Below, piece after piece: positions 63,455-64,000 of a DNA stretch of 64,000 nucleotides. The stretch lies in contig NZ_NSGE01000003.1 in the NCBI RefSeq assembly GCF_002294985.1, positions 558,001 to 622,000 of the forward strand, in the 5' to 3' direction. Numbering within the stretch: the stretch's first letter is position 1; each line of letters starts with the position of its first letter. This stretch comes from Mesorhizobium sp. WSM3862. Lineage in GTDB: Bacteria > Pseudomonadota > Alphaproteobacteria > Rhizobiales > Rhizobiaceae. The position numbers were made by a program, and so were the translations under genes. The notes below the pieces were generated by a model. That model was given only the letters and a program-made list of their open reading frames with translations, was not told the DNA's origin and ran no database searches.

Positions 63455-64000
63455 TCAGATCTCGCCGCCGAGATAAAGACGCTTGACCCGGTCGTCGCTC
63501 AGCAGTTCGGCGGAGTTGCCGCTCAGGGCGACGCTGCCGGTGGTCAGCGCATAGGCGCGCTGCGAAATGCGAAGCGCCATGCGGGAATTCTGCTCGACCA
63601 ACAGAACGCTGACCTTCTCGTCGCGGTTGATGGCGACAATCGAGCGGGCGATGTCCTGGACAAGTTTTGGCGCGACTCCGAGCGACGGCTCGTCGAGCAG
63701 CAAAAGCTTCGGCTTGGCCATCAGCGCGCGGCCGATGACCAGCATCTGCTGTTCGCCGCCGCTCATCGTGCCGGCAGCTTGGGAGAAGCGCTCCTTCAGC
63801 CGGGGAAAGCGCCCCAGCACCATCTCCAAGGTCGCCGCGATCTCGGCCTTGCTCGAGCGCGTGAAGGCACCCATCAAAAGGTTGTCCCTGACCGTCATAT
63901 AGGGAAAGACGCGGCGCCCTTCCGGCACCATGGCGATGCCCATCTTGACGATCTCGTCTGGAGCGGCACCGTCGATGCGCTTGCCGCTGTAGTGGATCTC
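63455..64000 (-). CDS. LivF-type branched-chain amino acid ABC transporter ATPase (partial)
   Basis: The C-terminal 181 residues of a LivF-like ATPase; the 5' part lies beyond 64000. The visible sequence is open to the window edge (IHYSGKRIDG at the edge). Segments: MVPEGRRVFPYMTVRDNLLM (Q-loop region), the signature AGTMSGGEQQMLVIGRAL, Walker B PKLLLLDEPSLGVAP, and VLLVEQNSRMAL (switch His replaced by Asn-Ser, as in LivF). It ends RVKRLYLGGEI. The ligand is probably a hydantoin, ureide or amino-acid-type compound given the adjacent racemase. Confidence 0.88.
   Translation of the reverse strand, partial: EIHYSGKRIDGAAPDEIVKMGIAMVPEGRRVFPYMTVRDNLLMGAFTRSSKAEIAATLEMVLGRFPRLKERFSQAAGTMSGGEQQMLVIGRALMAKPKLLLLDEPSLGVAPKLVQDIARSIVAINRDEKVSVLLVEQNSRMALRISQRAYALTTGSVALSGNSAELLSDDRVKRLYLGGEI

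Overview
This window reads as chromosomal DNA of an alphaproteobacterium of the order Rhizobiales, most likely Mesorhizobium or a close relative. GC content is high and the coding style is rhizobial. The gene content is dominated by ABC importers and small sugar or amine catabolic operons. An intergenic palindromic repeat at 12048-12275 resembles repeats I associate with Mesorhizobium. The genus call is inference. I saw no tRNA, rRNA, CRISPR array, insertion sequence or phage gene.

Layout. 1-6558: gamma-glutamylmethylamide synthetase-like gene followed by a four-subunit sarcosine oxidase / N-methylglutamate dehydrogenase operon. 6661-11880: a TetR-controlled RND efflux pump and its adaptor, with a perfect inverted-repeat operator. 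12048-12275: palindromic intergenic element. 12277-13917: acyl-CoA synthetase. 14121-25383: SorC regulator, bifunctional aldolase/dehydrogenase, a C39-peptidase-like gene with a D-Ala-D-Ala ligase, a ribose-type ABC importer, and methylthioribose kinase plus methylthioribose-1-phosphate isomerase. A perfect 12+12 bp operator lies between the importer and the kinase. 25699-27666: class II fructose-bisphosphate aldolase and an MgtC-like protein. 27690-35118: a five-gene operon (SWIM protein, DUF5691, MoxR ATPase, DUF5682, VWA protein) related to E. coli yehLMPQ, whose function is unknown.

35119-37631 is a gene graveyard. It holds remnants of an IclR regulator, an aldehyde dehydrogenase and two homoprotocatechuate (hpa) genes around two intact genes (a YaeR-like glyoxalase-fold protein and an HpaR-like MarR regulator). 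37875-43531 holds housekeeping and accessory genes: 2-oxoglutarate/Fe(II) oxygenase, an atypical SDR, anhydro-MurNAc kinase, GNAT, MFS and Lrp.

43541-59978 is a large sugar-catabolism region. It has a PfkB kinase with a GatZ/KbaZ-like protein, a LacI regulator, a Gfo/Idh/MocA oxidoreductase, a DhnA-type aldolase with a second PfkB kinase, a MalK-type ABC importer (ATPase with an altered Walker A motif), two xylose-isomerase-like TIM barrels, a second Gfo/Idh/MocA protein, an alpha/beta hydrolase, a ribulose-phosphate-epimerase-like protein and a ROK kinase. Translational coupling from 55498 to 59978 argues for one operon. 59944-64000 has a membrane protein, a LysR regulator beside an SDR fragment, a GntR regulator, a hydantoin/Asp/Glu racemase and the 3' part of a LivF-type ATPase gene cut by the window end.

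The most interesting candidates are the proposed methylthioribose/5-deoxypentose aldolase shunt (14121-25383), the Yeh-like MoxR/VWA operon (27690-35118) and the unassigned sugar locus (45990-59978). All start sites and functions were read by eye from sequence and family knowledge; no database search was run.
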